Of a stretch of DNA of 64,000 nucleotides, positions 1-10,120 are shown in pieces. The translations under genes were made by a program, and so were the position numbers. This stretch comes from Wenzhouxiangella marina. Lineage in GTDB: Bacteria; Pseudomonadota; Gammaproteobacteria; Xanthomonadales; Wenzhouxiangellaceae. The notes beneath the pieces are model-generated. The model did not search any database and was not told the DNA's origin. It worked only from the letters and a program-made list of their open reading frames with translations. The stretch spans positions 1,296,501-1,360,500 of the forward strand of contig NZ_CP012154.1 in assembly GCF_001187785.1 (NCBI RefSeq), given 5' to 3'. The number at the start of each line of letters is the position of its first letter. Within the stretch, counting starts at the first letter, position 1.

Positions 1-114
1 GCCCGCGTCGGCATCGGAGTACACCGCTACCGAGCGAATCCCCAGCCGGCGGCAGGTGCGAATGATGCGGCAGGCGATCTCACCGCGATTGGCAATCAGA
101 ATCGTTTTGAACAT
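1..114 (-). CDS. liuD: Methylcrotonyl-CoA carboxylase biotin-carboxylase (alpha) subunit, N-terminal fragment
   Basis: The minus strand reads [18 protein letters not shown] and continues through [15 protein letters not shown] off the left edge. This is the standard N-terminus of biotin carboxylase-type alpha subunits (first Rossmann-like strand, then IANRGEIA). About 38 residues are inside the window, so acetyl-, propionyl- and methylcrotonyl-CoA carboxylase alpha subunits cannot be told apart from the sequence alone. The neighbours downstream on the same strand, a methylglutaconyl-CoA hydratase-like gene and a carboxyltransferase beta subunit, make the methylcrotonyl enzyme of leucine degradation most likely. 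The start is the ATG at 114-112. Assignment to LiuD is inferred from context. Confidence 0.8.
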   Translation of the reverse strand, partial: MFKTILIANRGEIACRIIRTCRRLGIRSVAVYSDADAG

Positions 115-137
115 GTCACTTTGACCGGAGTTGGTTT

Positions 138-289
138 AACCGCAGATTTCGCAGATGGGCGCAGATTAACAGGCGCAAGAAATTGCAGGACTGGCGTCGG
201 AATGGGACCCGTGCTTCAAAACGATCTGAACCGCATGCATGGCAAATGCCTTCACTTTCGATCTGCGTGAATCTGCGCAATCCGCGGTT
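138..289. repeat. Hairpin micro-repeat element, family E (CGCAGATT), copy 1
   Basis: The left arm (138-170) has three imperfect CGCAGATT units about 9 nt apart. The right arm (about 260-289) has the complementary units GATCTGCGTGAATCTGCG and ends AATCCGCGGTT. The outer ends AACCGCAGATT and AATCCGCGGTT pair with one mismatch. The element fills the gap between liuD and liuC. A second copy lies at 1129-1280. Confidence 0.8.
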
Positions 290-314
290 CCATAAACTCG
301 TCCAGACCGAATTC

Positions 315-1100
315 TCACGACGTCCAACCGGGCTTGCGCTTTTCGAGGAAGGCGCTGAGGCCTTCCTGGCCTTCCCTGGAAACGCGCAGGGCGGCGATCA
401 GTTCGGAGGTCTGCAGGTCGAGTTCGTCGGCCGGGCCCTGGTGGTTGGCGACCAGGCGGATCAGTTCCTTGACGTGGCCCTGGGCGTGTGGGCCGCCGGC
501 GAGCAGTTGCTCGAGGAGGCGGTCCACGGCGCGGTCCAGACCGTCGATGTCCGTGCACTCGGCGAGCAGGCCGATGGAAAGTGCGGTGTCGGCGCCGAAG
601 CGCTCGCCGGTCAGCATGTAGCGACGCGCGGCACCGCGGCCGATCTTGTTCATCACGAAGGGCGCGATCGTCGCCGGCGCCAGTCCCAGTCGCACTTCGG
701 TCAGGCCGAAGCGCGCGCTGTCCACGCCCACGGCCAGGTCGCAGCAGGAAATCAGGCCAACCCCACCCCCGAAGGCCGCGCCGTTGACGCGCGCGATCGT
801 CGGGCAGGGCAGGCGGTCGAGCTTGCGCAGCATGGCGGCCAGGGCGCGGGCGTCGGCCCGGTTGTCGGCTTCGCTGCCCTCGGCCATGGCACGCATCCAG
901 TTCAGATCGGCGCCTGCCGAAAAGCTGTGCCCGGCACCGGTCAGCACCAGGGCTCGCGCCTCGCGTTCGAGCAACTGATCGAAGGCCGCGCTCAACTCGG
1001 CGATCAGCTCGGCATTGAAGGCGTTGTGTACCTCGGGCCGATTCAACGTCAGCGTGGCCACACCACGCTCGTCCTTGTTCAGTGTCAGTAGATCACTCAT
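315..1100 (-). CDS. liuC: Enoyl-CoA hydratase/isomerase family protein, probable methylglutaconyl-CoA hydratase
   Basis: This 261-residue crotonase-superfamily protein begins MSDLLTLNKDERGVATLTLN and carries the oxyanion-hole segment HSFSAGADLNWM near residue 60 and the second signature FGGGVGLISCCDLAVG near residue 110. The length fits a full hydratase. It sits between a biotin-carboxylase alpha subunit and a carboxyltransferase beta subunit on the same strand, the arrangement of liu/mcc clusters, so 3-methylglutaconyl-CoA hydration in leucine breakdown is the likely reaction. Crotonases are hard to separate by sequence, so the substrate is inferred from context. Hairpin repeats occupy the gaps on both sides. 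Confidence 0.85.
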   Translation of the reverse strand: MSDLLTLNKDERGVATLTLNRPEVHNAFNAELIAELSAAFDQLLEREARALVLTGAGHSFSAGADLNWMRAMAEGSEADNRADARALAAMLRKLDRLPCPTIARVNGAAFGGGVGLISCCDLAVGVDSARFGLTEVRLGLAPATIAPFVMNKIGRGAARRYMLTGERFGADTALSIGLLAECTDIDGLDRAVDRLLEQLLAGGPHAQGHVKELIRLVANHQGPADELDLQTSELIAALRVSREGQEGLSAFLEKRKPGWTS

Positions 1101-1128
1101 GTTCTTCTCGTATCGATTCGGTGTCTGG

Positions 1129-1280
1129 AACCGCGGATTTCGCAGATTGACACAGATTGAAGAGGCAAAAACTCGATGGTCATGGCTGCGGTCAACCGCG
1201 GCAGTGCGAACGCATATGAAGTCGCCTTCCAGCCCAAAGACCTTTTCCTTTCATCTGTGCAAATCTGCGTAATCTGCGGT
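1129..1280. repeat. Hairpin micro-repeat element, family E, copy 2
   Basis: The left arm AACCGCGGATTT-CGCAGATTG-ACACAGATT starts at 1129. The right arm, from about 1252, reads ATCTGTGC-AAATCTGCGT-AATCTGCGGT. Arms are inverted and each is made of units about 9-10 nt long. The element lies between liuC and liuB, so family E copies bracket liuC. Confidence 0.8.
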
Positions 1281-1295
1281 CGACGAATAATGCGC

Positions 1296-2903
<1,608 letters not shown>

Positions 2904-2974
2904 GGGCGTTCCAGGCGATCAAAGCGCACCATTGTAGCGCGTCGGCGTCGGCCTCAGCGGGCTCCGCTCGGGCG

Positions 2975-3002
2975 TTGCAAGCCAGCCAGCAGCTTCTATA
3001 CT
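2975..3002 (+). promoter_or_regulatory. Predicted sigma-70 promoter of the serine hydrolase gene
   Basis: TTGCAA (2975-2980) and TATACT (2997-3002) are separated by 16 nt, about 30 nt upstream of the chosen start codon. Judged by eye only. Confidence 0.5.
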
Positions 3003-3033
3003 GAGCGCTGGCGTGGATCAAAGGATGGCGACC

Positions 3034-4380
3034 ATGATGAAATCGTTTCTCGCTCGTTCGGCTCGCTGGGCGGGTTCGGTGCTGGCCTCGAGCGTCCTGT
3101 CCGCGTCGCTGCTGGCCGACACCGCGCCGGACCGTTCCTTCCCCTCGGCGCGGGACAGCGATCCGCGCGTTCTGGGCTGGATGCAGGGGCAGCCGCCCCC
3201 GCCCGACCGGGTCATCCGCGGCTATGACCCGGATTTCTTCAGCTTTCCCAAGATTCGCTGGAGCGTCTGCCATATGCGCGAGCTGCGGCCGACGGTTCGG
3301 GTCAGCCGCGGTCTGGGCGCGCCGTCGATGCTGCCGCGCGCCGAGGATCCGGCCATCGAGGCGCTGCGCGTCCAACCGAGCAACGGCGGCGACGCGCTGT
3401 CCTGGACGGCGGCCCTCGACGCCACCTATACCGATGGCATCGTGATTCTGCACCGGGGGGAAATCGTCCACGAACGCTACGCGGGCTGCCTGGACGAGGG
3501 CGGCCAGCATGCGGCCATGTCGATGACCAAGTCCCTGATCGGACTGCTGACCGAGATCCTCGTACAGGAGGGCGTGCTGGACGATACCGTCGAGGTCGCC
3601 GAGATCGTTCCCGAACTCGCCGACTCGGCCTTCGGCAACGCGACCGTGCGCCAGGTGATGGACATGACCACTTCCCTGGACTACAGCGAAAACTACGCCG
3701 ACCCTGAAGCCTCGGTCTGGGTCTACGCGGCCTCGGGCAATCCGTTTCCGCGCGGGGTGGATGACACCAGTCCCGACGGCTACTGGGCCTTCCTGCCCAC
3801 GGTACAGGCGTCGGGGCCGCACGGCCGGGCTTTCGGCTACAAGACGGTCAACACCGACGCCCTGGCCTGGATCCTGTCGCGGACGACCGGGCAGTCGGTG
3901 GCCGAGCTGCTGTCCGAGCGGCTCTGGTCACGGATGGGCGCCGAGCAGTCGGCGTATTTCCAGGTCGATGCCCGTGGCACGCCCTTTGCCGGCGGCGGCC
4001 TGAGCGCCGGCCTCCGTGACATGGCCCGGATCGGCCTGCTGATGCTGCAGGGCGGGGAGATCGATGGTGAGCGGCTGTTTCCGGCCTCCGTCGTCGAATC
4101 GATCCGCGGCGGCGGCAACCGCGAGAAGTTCCAGCTCGGCTACTCGGGCCTGCCCGGCGGCAGCTATCGGAGCATGTGGTGGGTCTTCCACAATGGCAAC
4201 GGGGCCTTTGCCGCCCGAGGGGTGCACGGGCAGACCGTCTACGTCGACCCGGCCGCCGACATGGTCATCGCGCGCTTCGCCTCGCATCCCGTGGCGGGCA
4301 ACGCGGCCAACGACCCGATCAGCCTGCCGGCCTACCAGGCGGTGGCCGATTACCTGACGGGGCGGTCCGAGGCCCCCTGA
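3034..4380 (+). CDS. Secreted serine hydrolase of the beta-lactamase/class C (PBP-like) family
   Basis: The protein is about 448 residues with a signal peptide (MMKSFLARSARW through ASLLADT). The catalytic SxxK is SMTK within AAMSMTKSLIGLL, and a YxN-type motif YSENY follows. The distal part resembles 6-aminohexanoate-dimer hydrolase/esterase members (GLSAGLRDMARIGLLML, later RGVHGQTVYVDP). Substrate is unknown; the family includes esterases and amide hydrolases as well as beta-lactamases. I chose the ATG at 3034 because AAAGG lies 9 nt upstream; an upstream GTG at 3013 would put extra charged residues before the signal peptide. It stands alone between convergent liuB and the rpsO operon. Confidence 0.8.
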   Translation: MMKSFLARSARWAGSVLASSVLSASLLADTAPDRSFPSARDSDPRVLGWMQGQPPPPDRVIRGYDPDFFSFPKIRWSVCHMRELRPTVRVSRGLGAPSMLPRAEDPAIEALRVQPSNGGDALSWTAALDATYTDGIVILHRGEIVHERYAGCLDEGGQHAAMSMTKSLIGLLTEILVQEGVLDDTVEVAEIVPELADSAFGNATVRQVMDMTTSLDYSENYADPEASVWVYAASGNPFPRGVDDTSPDGYWAFLPTVQASGPHGRAFGYKTVNTDALAWILSRTTGQSVAELLSERLWSRMGAEQSAYFQVDARGTPFAGGGLSAGLRDMARIGLLMLQGGEIDGERLFPASVVESIRGGGNREKFQLGYSGLPGGSYRSMWWVFHNGNGAFAARGVHGQTVYVDPAADMVIARFASHPVAGNAANDPISLPAYQAVADYLTGRSEAP

Positions 4381-4441
4381 GGCGCGCCGATCCGGGAGAT
4401 CGGGGCGATTCGGGCGGGGAGGCGGAAAAGCCCCGACCCTC

Positions 4442-4471
4442 TTGCTCCGCACGGTGCCGACCGGTTACAAT
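4442..4471 (+). promoter_or_regulatory. Predicted promoter of rpsO-pnp
   Basis: TTGCTC (4442-4447) and TACAAT (4466-4471) with an 18-nt spacer. This implies a leader of roughly 145 nt before rpsO. dksA has the same -35 hexamer in this window. Confidence 0.45.
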
Positions 4472-4497
4472 TGCGGGCTTGATGCAGTCCGGCGACT

Positions 4498-4582
4498 GGG
4501 GCTTTTGCACAAAGCCCGGCTTGCTGCCCCCGAAATGCTTGGCTTGAGGGGGCCAGTTCAAGGGGGTTTTATGAAAAAGCCC
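4498..4582 (+). promoter_or_regulatory. Structured rpsO leader with two competing pairings
   Basis: GGGCTTT (4499-4505) can pair with AAAGCCC (4511-4517) as a local hairpin. GGGCTTTT (4499-4506) can instead pair with AAAAGCCC (4575-4582) about 70 nt further on. A third stem GCCCCC/GGGGGC lies between them. Ribosomal protein S15 commonly represses its own leader, so an S15-responsive switch is plausible, but this fold matches none of the described S15 leaders that I know. Pairings were read by eye. Confidence 0.4.
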
Positions 4583-4624
4583 GGTCGCCCCACCAACACA
4601 TAAATTTTGGAGTTTGAAGCAGTC

Positions 4625-4894
4625 ATGTCCTTGACCGCAGAACAGAAAGCACAGGTTGTCAAAGAGCATCAGCTCTCCGAGGGTGATACCGGTTCTCCCG
4701 AAGTCCAGGTCGCGTTGCTGACCGCACGTATTCAGCACCTGACCGGCCACTTCGCGGACCACAAGAAGGACCATCACTCCCGTCGAGGCCTGCTCAAGCT
4801 GGTCAACCAGCGTCGGTCCCTGCTGGCCTACGTCAAGAAAAAAGACGTCCAGCGTTACCGCGACCTGATTCAGAAGCTCGGCCTGCGTCGTTAA
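4625..4894 (+). CDS. rpsO: 30S ribosomal protein S15
   Basis: The protein is 89 residues, the standard S15 length, starting [16 protein letters not shown]. Family signatures are [36 protein letters not shown] and [16 protein letters not shown]. It binds 16S rRNA at the platform and nucleates S6/S18 binding. The ATG at 4625 is chosen over an in-frame upstream codon because it gives the exact family N-terminus, with GGAG 12 nt upstream. rpsO is followed by pnp, the usual pairing, but the truB/rbfA/infB genes that often precede it are absent; a serine hydrolase takes their place. Confidence 0.97.
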   Translation: MSLTAEQKAQVVKEHQLSEGDTGSPEVQVALLTARIQHLTGHFADHKKDHHSRRGLLKLVNQRRSLLAYVKKKDVQRYRDLIQKLGLRR

Positions 4895-4921
4895 GACGCG
4901 AGTTCTCTGAAGAGACGATAG

Positions 4922-4955
4922 ACACCCCGGCAGCGATTTCGCTGATCCGGGGTGT
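4922..4955 (+). terminator. Hairpin between rpsO and pnp
   Basis: The outer stem ACACCCCGG (4922-4930) pairs with CCGGGGTGT (4947-4955), and an inner stem CAGCG/CGCTG (4931-4935/4940-4944) caps it. Only a short T-rich tail follows. By analogy with E. coli rpsO-pnp it could be an attenuating terminator and/or an RNase III-type processing site. Confidence 0.65.
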
Positions 4956-5023
4956 TTGCTATTTGAAATGTCAATTGAAAATCAATTGAATCGAAGCAAA
5001 GACGATAAGTGGAGTGATTGAGA

Positions 5024-7126
5024 GTGTTTAACAAGTTCAGTACGACCTTCAAGTTCGGTGAGCACGATGTCACCATCGAAACCGGACACATTGCCCGCCA
5101 GGCCGACGGCGCCGTTTTGGTGAGCATGGCCGACACCGTGGTGCTGGTCACCGCCGTGGCGCGCAAGGAAGTCAAGCCGGGTCAGGCCTTCTTCCCGCTG
5201 ACCTGCAACTACCAGGAAAAATTCTATGCCGCCGGTCGTATCCCGGGCGGCTTCTTCAAGCGCGAAGGGCGTCCGACGGAAAAGGAAACCCTGACCTCGC
5301 GCCTGATCGACCGTCCCATCCGCCCGCTGTTCCCGAAGGGCTTCATGAACGAAGTCCAGGTCATCGCGACGGTCATGTCCTCGAACCCGGAAGTCGACGG
5401 TGACATTCCGTCCCTGATCGGTGCGTCCGCCGCGCTGGCCATCGCCGGCGTGCCCTTCGATGGCCCGATCGGCGCGGCCCGCGTCGGTTTCATCGGCGGT
5501 CAGTACGTGCTCAACCCGACCGCGACCCAGCTGCAGGATTCGCGCCTCGACCTGGTCGTGGCCGGCACCTCCAAGGCCGTGCTGATGGTCGAATCCGAAG
5601 CCGACCTGCTCAGCGAAGAAGACATGCTGGGTGCCGTGACTTTCGGTCATGAGCAGATGCAGGTCGCGATCCGCGCGATCGAAGAGCTGGCCGAGAAGGC
5701 CGGCAAGCCGAAATGGGACTGGACGGCACCGGAAAAGCCGGCCGGTCTGGCCGAGAAGGTGGAAGAGCTGGCCAAGGATGGCCTGATCGCCGCCTATGCC
5801 AACACGGAGAAGTCCGTGCGCCGCGAAGCGATCGGCAAGGTCCGCGACGAGCTGCTCGAGAAGCTGTGTCCGGAAGGCGACGAGTCGACCTATGCCGTCG
5901 ACGACGTCAAGGACGCCTTCGGCGCCCTCGAAAAGTACCTGGTCCGCGACCGCATCCTGTCCGGTCAGCCGCGCATCGACGGTCGTGATCTGACCACGGT
6001 CCGCCCCCTCGACATCCAGGTCGGCGTGCTGCCGCGCACCCATGGTTCGGCCATCTTCACCCGTGGCGAGACTCAGGCCATGGTCGTGACCACCCTGGGC
6101 ACCGGCCGCGACGCACAGATCATCGATGCGATCGAGGGCGAGTACAAGGACCAGTTCATGCTGCACTACAACTTCCCGCCGTACTGCGTCGGGGAGACCA
6201 GCTTCATGCTGGGGCCCAAGCGCCGCGAAATCGGCCACGGTCGTCTGGCCAAGCGTGCCCTGATGGCCGTCGTGCCGAAGGGCGACGAGTTCCCCTACGT
6301 GCTGCGCCTGGTCTCGGAAGTCACCGAGTCGAACGGTTCCAGCTCGATGGCCTCGGTCTGCGGTGGCTCCCTGGCCCTGATGGACGCCGGTGTGCCGGTC
6401 AAGGCCCCGGTGGCGGGCATCGCCATGGGTCTGATCAAGGACGGTGACCGCTTCGCCGTCATCACCGACATCCTGGGTGACGAAGATCACCTGGGTGACA
6501 TGGACTTCAAGGTCGCCGGTTCCGAAGATGGCGTGACCGCGCTGCAGATGGACATCAAGATCGACGGCATCACCGAGGAGATCATGCGTGTCGCCCTGGC
6601 CCAGGCCACCGATGCGCGTCGCCACATCCTCCATCAGATGAATGACGTCATCAGCACCCCGCGTGAAGAGATGAGCGAGTACGCGCCGCGTCTGTTCACC
6701 ATGAAGGTGCACCCGGACAAGATCCGCGACGTGATCGGCAAGGGCGGTGCCACCATCCGCGCCATCACCGAGGAAACGGGTACGACCATCGACATCCAGG
6801 ACGACGGCACGGTCACGATCGCTTCCGTCAACCAGGCGGCGGCCGATGCAGCACGCAAGCGCATCGAGCAGATCACCGCCGATGTGGAAGTGGGCGCGAT
6901 CTACGAAGGCACGGTCACCAAGATCATGAACTTCGGCGCCTTCGTCACCATCCTGCCGGGCAAGGACGGCCTGGTGCACATCTCCCAGATCTCCGACAAG
7001 CGCGTGGAAAACGTGACCGACGAGCTGGCCGAGGGTGACAAGGTCAAGGTCAAGGTTCTGGAAGTGGACAAGCAGGGTCGTATTCGCCTGAGCATGAAAG
7101 CGCTCAAGGAAGAAGAATCGGCTTGA
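5024..7126 (+). CDS. pnp: Polynucleotide phosphorylase
   Basis: This protein of about 700 residues is the phosphorolytic 3'-5' exoribonuclease of the RNA degradosome. Order: first RNase PH core (from [11 protein letters not shown]), all-alpha linker, second RNase PH core ([37 protein letters not shown]), KH domain with the [12 protein letters not shown] loop near residue 570, and S1 domain ([15 protein letters not shown]) at the end. The length is typical. GTG at 5024 is preferred over TTG at 5018 because GGAG (5011-5014) lies 9 nt upstream of the GTG and only 3 nt from the TTG. Probably co-transcribed with rpsO. Confidence 0.96.
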   Translation: MFNKFSTTFKFGEHDVTIETGHIARQADGAVLVSMADTVVLVTAVARKEVKPGQAFFPLTCNYQEKFYAAGRIPGGFFKREGRPTEKETLTSRLIDRPIRPLFPKGFMNEVQVIATVMSSNPEVDGDIPSLIGASAALAIAGVPFDGPIGAARVGFIGGQYVLNPTATQLQDSRLDLVVAGTSKAVLMVESEADLLSEEDMLGAVTFGHEQMQVAIRAIEELAEKAGKPKWDWTAPEKPAGLAEKVEELAKDGLIAAYANTEKSVRREAIGKVRDELLEKLCPEGDESTYAVDDVKDAFGALEKYLVRDRILSGQPRIDGRDLTTVRPLDIQVGVLPRTHGSAIFTRGETQAMVVTTLGTGRDAQIIDAIEGEYKDQFMLHYNFPPYCVGETSFMLGPKRREIGHGRLAKRALMAVVPKGDEFPYVLRLVSEVTESNGSSSMASVCGGSLALMDAGVPVKAPVAGIAMGLIKDGDRFAVITDILGDEDHLGDMDFKVAGSEDGVTALQMDIKIDGITEEIMRVALAQATDARRHILHQMNDVISTPREEMSEYAPRLFTMKVHPDKIRDVIGKGGATIRAITEETGTTIDIQDDGTVTIASVNQAAADAARKRIEQITADVEVGAIYEGTVTKIMNFGAFVTILPGKDGLVHISQISDKRVENVTDELAEGDKVKVKVLEVDKQGRIRLSMKALKEEESA

Positions 7127-7135
7127 TGAACGGGC

Positions 7136-7199
7136 CCCGGGTCTGATCCCGGGAGCCTGCCCCGGACTTGATCCGGGGCCTGTTTCGGCCGAAAGGCCG
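7136..7199. terminator. Three consecutive hairpins downstream of pnp
   Basis: Stem 1 is CCCGGG (7136-7141)/CCCGGG (7148-7153). Stem 2 is GCCCCGGA (7159-7166)/TCCGGGGC (7172-7179). Stem 3 is CGGCC-GAAA-GGCCG (7186-7199) with a GNRA tetraloop. They probably protect the pnp mRNA 3' end. Stem 2 resembles dispersed REP-like palindromes. There is no T-run until after the next element. Confidence 0.55.
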
Positions 7200-7212
7200 G
7201 GACATTGAATAC

Positions 7213-7281
7213 AACCACGAAGGCACGAAGCTCACGAAGGATTGAAATCTTTTCTTCGTGCTCTTCGTGCCCTTCGTGGTT
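7213..7281. repeat. Hairpin micro-repeat element, family C (CACGAAGG), copy 1
   Basis: The left arm AACCACGAAGG-CACGAAG-CTCACGAAGG is inverted in the right arm CTTCGTGCT-CTTCGTGCC-CTTCGTGGTT, in units of about 9 nt. The arms differ at only a few positions. The right arm runs directly into TTTTTCTTT, so on the plus strand it would also work as an intrinsic terminator for pnp. Confidence 0.85.
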
Positions 7282-7316
7282 TTTTCTTTATCCAGCAGTC
7301 AACACTGGAGAACGCG

Positions 7317-7706
7317 ATGGAACTCCTGACCCCCGTTTCGCCGGGTGAATTGCTCGACAAGCTGAGCATTCTCGATATCAAGTCCGAGCGCATCGACGAC
7401 TCGATCAAGCTGGCCAATGTGCGGCTCGAGCGCGAGTTGCTGGAGAAGGTCTGGAGTGATTCGCGCCTCGAGACCGAGGAGATCGTCGCGCTTCGTGCCG
7501 AGCTAAAGCGCATCAACGAAGCGCTCTGGGAGATCGAGGACGACATCCGGATCTGCGAAAAGAATGACGACTTCGGGCCGCGATTCATTGAACTGGCGCG
7601 CGCGGTCTATGTCACAAACGATCAGCGGGCGGCGATCAAGAAGAAGATCAATCTGGCGCTCGGCTCGGCCATCGTCGAAGAAAAATCGTATCAGGACTAT
7701 CGTTGA
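7317..7706 (+). CDS. DUF6165 family protein
   Basis: This small soluble protein of 129 residues begins MELLTPVSPGELLDKLSIL and continues DIKSERIDD, with a charged helical body and the ending EEKSYQDYR. I recognise it as DUF6165, a family of unknown biochemical role often found near glycosyltransferase and surface-polysaccharide genes. GGAG lies about 7 nt before the ATG at 7317, whereas an upstream in-frame start would run through the repeat hairpin. It precedes the OmpA-Ig gene by 34 nt on the same strand, and LPS-core genes follow on the other side. Confidence 0.8.
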   Translation: MELLTPVSPGELLDKLSILDIKSERIDDSIKLANVRLERELLEKVWSDSRLETEEIVALRAELKRINEALWEIEDDIRICEKNDDFGPRFIELARAVYVTNDQRAAIKKKINLALGSAIVEEKSYQDYR

Positions 7707-7740
7707 GGTCCAGCGGGACCTTTCATGGGGAGCAAGCGTG

Positions 7741-10107
7741 ATGCACACTGAATATTCCTTCAAGCGCGGGGCCTTCGCCCTGCTGATGACCCTTGCCGCA
7801 CCGAGCGTGCTGGCCCAGGCCGAGGCACCCGAAGACGAAGCGAGGGTGGCTTCGGATTCAGCGACGATGAATTTCGTCGGCGATCGTTATCGAGTCGGCG
7901 TCGGCGTCGATACGGAGTTCGATTTCTTCGGTGAATTCCTGTTGACCCTGACCGAGAATGCGCGCTCGGCCTGGCTGGCCGAAGGCTGGCTGGGCAATGA
8001 AGGCGCCGGCGGCGTCAAGCTGAATTACCACTGGGTGTTCGGCGGACAGACCGAGGCGGGCCTCGATGGTCCGGTCTACACCGATGGTCGGGTTGCCAAG
8101 CTGTTCCTCGCGGCCGACGAGAACCAGCTCGATGACCGCAAGCTGAGCTTCGGTGGCGGCTTCGAGAACGAGGACTGGTTCTTCAGCCTGTACGGCATGA
8201 CCGCGTTGAGCGACGAGCGCCGCGTCAACCGGGCGATCGAGCTGGAAGACGTGCTGGTTCAAGGCACGATCGACGGGCGCGGCTTCACGCGCATCGACAC
8301 CCTGCAGCGCATCACCGATCTGTTCGAGGCCCCCTACGACTGGGGCGTGGGTCTGCGCGCGGGTCGGCATTTCGACGGTCGTCTGGTCTCCCTGCGTGGC
8401 GGCCTGGACTACGAAGACGGGGACTTCGGCGCTTCCCAGTGGCAGGCGTCCCTGAACCTGGACAAGTACTTCGCCGATTCTCCGCACGGTCTGTCCCTGC
8501 GCACCGGTTTTGCCCGCAAGCGCGGGGATTTCGAGGACGATCGCAACGATCTCCGCGCCAGCCTGGTCTACACCTACAGCTTCGGCAGCCGTTACCAGCC
8601 GACCACCCGGGTTCGCGAGGAGAGCTATCAGGTCCAGCCCGAGCCGCGCTACGAGACGCGCGCCGTGGCCTCGGAAGTGACCCTGTCGGACCGAGCGACC
8701 TTCGACTTCGACAGCGCCGAGCTGCGTCCGGCAGCGCGCACCACCCTGGATGAACTGCTCAGCGCCATCCAGGACGGCAGCCTGATCGGTTCCGTTCAGG
8801 TCGGAGGCCATACCTGCAACATCGGCACCGAAGCCTACAACCAGGGTCTGAGCGAGCGCCGCGCCCAGGCCGTCGTCGACTACCTGATCGCGCGCGGTCT
8901 GTCGTCCGACCGCATCGTGGCCACCGGCTACGGTGAGCTCGAGCCGCGCTTCTCCAACGAGACCGAAGAAAGCCGCGCCCGGAACCGCCGCGTCGAGATC
9001 AGCTTCGTGACCGAGCATTCGCGCACGGAGCGCATCCAGGTCGGTCCGGACGGCCCGGTGACCGAGATCCGCCAGGTCGAGGTGCCCGTCGAAGCGGCGT
9101 GGATCCGACGCGCCTTGCGCAATCCCGTCCAGCACAAGCGCATCGTCGACTACTACCGCTACCAGGAAGTCAGCGAGAGCCTGATCGAGGGCGAGGTCGA
9201 ATTCGACAACACGGCCCCGGTGGCCGCCAACGACCAGGTCCAGGTCCTGATCGATTCGATCGACAACGCCATCGACGTGCTGGCCAACGACTCCGACGCC
9301 GATGGTGACGCCTTGACGATCGTGCAGGTCGGCACGCCGGCCTCGGGCCAGGTGCAGATCAGCGGCGGCGTGCTGCTGTACACCCCCAACGCCGGCTTCA
9401 CCGGCAGCGACTCGTTCAGCTACACGGTCGAGGATAGTTTCGGTGGCCAGGCCCAGGCCAACGTCGCCATCGTGGTCATCGAGCCCAATGCCGCACCCGC
9501 GGCAGAGGACGACAGCGCCGTGACCCAGACGGGCCAGGCGGTGAGCATCGACGTGCTGGCCAACGACAGCGACCCGGATGGTGACGCCCTGACGATCACG
9601 GGCTTCGGTCAGCCGGCCAACGGCACCGTGAGCCTCGATGGGGAGCGTCTGGTCTATCAGCCGGCCGAAGGCTTCTCGGGCAGCGACAGCTTCTCCTACA
9701 CGGTCGGCGATGGTCGCGGCGGCGAGGCCACGGCGCAGGTTACGGTGCAGGTCAACGACCCGGCCGCCAATCGGCCGCCGGTGGCCAATCCGGATGCAGC
9801 CAGTGGCCCCGGTGGCGTGCCGATCGTGGTGGACGTGCTGGCCAATGACTTCGACCCGGATGGTGATCCCCTGACCGTGCTCGGCGTCGAGCGCCTGAGC
9901 CTGGCGGCGACCGAGATCACGATCAACGCCGATGGCACCGTCACCTTCGTCATCAGCCCGAACTGCAACGGACGCAACCTGTTCCGCTACACCATTGCCG
10001 ATCCCTCCGGCGCCACCTCCTCGGCGCTGATCTACGTGACGCGAACCGGTGCGACGGGCGAGGGTGCCGAAACGGCCGGGGATTCGGAGCTGAACTGCAT
10101 CTTCTGA
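7741..10107 (+). CDS. Outer-membrane OmpA-family protein with three C-terminal Ig/cadherin-like repeats
   Basis: The protein has 788 residues with signal peptide MHTEYSFKRGAFALLMTLAA ending near SVLAQA. Residues about 40-300 are rich in alternating aromatic strands, suggesting a beta-barrel. An OmpA peptidoglycan-binding domain lies at about 313-423 (FDFDSAELRPAAR, YNQGLSERRAQAVVDYL, ARNRRVEISF). Three tandem modules of about 95 residues begin near 493, 585 and 680, each with VLANDSDxDGD (the third reads VLANDFDPDGD), typical of Ca-binding cadherin/Big-like repeats. The domain order is unusual because OmpA domains normally end the protein. The residue that is Asp in canonical GHTDxxG is Cys here (GHTCNIG). 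The start is the ATG at 7741 with GGGGAG upstream. A paralogue of the OmpA half lies at 18721-19749. Confidence 0.85.
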   Translation: MHTEYSFKRGAFALLMTLAAPSVLAQAEAPEDEARVASDSATMNFVGDRYRVGVGVDTEFDFFGEFLLTLTENARSAWLAEGWLGNEGAGGVKLNYHWVFGGQTEAGLDGPVYTDGRVAKLFLAADENQLDDRKLSFGGGFENEDWFFSLYGMTALSDERRVNRAIELEDVLVQGTIDGRGFTRIDTLQRITDLFEAPYDWGVGLRAGRHFDGRLVSLRGGLDYEDGDFGASQWQASLNLDKYFADSPHGLSLRTGFARKRGDFEDDRNDLRASLVYTYSFGSRYQPTTRVREESYQVQPEPRYETRAVASEVTLSDRATFDFDSAELRPAARTTLDELLSAIQDGSLIGSVQVGGHTCNIGTEAYNQGLSERRAQAVVDYLIARGLSSDRIVATGYGELEPRFSNETEESRARNRRVEISFVTEHSRTERIQVGPDGPVTEIRQVEVPVEAAWIRRALRNPVQHKRIVDYYRYQEVSESLIEGEVEFDNTAPVAANDQVQVLIDSIDNAIDVLANDSDADGDALTIVQVGTPASGQVQISGGVLLYTPNAGFTGSDSFSYTVEDSFGGQAQANVAIVVIEPNAAPAAEDDSAVTQTGQAVSIDVLANDSDPDGDALTITGFGQPANGTVSLDGERLVYQPAEGFSGSDSFSYTVGDGRGGEATAQVTVQVNDPAANRPPVANPDAASGPGGVPIVVDVLANDFDPDGDPLTVLGVERLSLAATEITINADGTVTFVISPNCNGRNLFRYTIADPSGATSSALIYVTRTGATGEGAETAGDSELNCIF

Positions 10108-10120
10108 TGCTCGGCCGGGC

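Noticed and set aside
4982-6979. 665-codon minus-strand ORF opposite pnp
   Set aside because: It is the complement of highly conserved pnp; composition is typical of a shadow frame.
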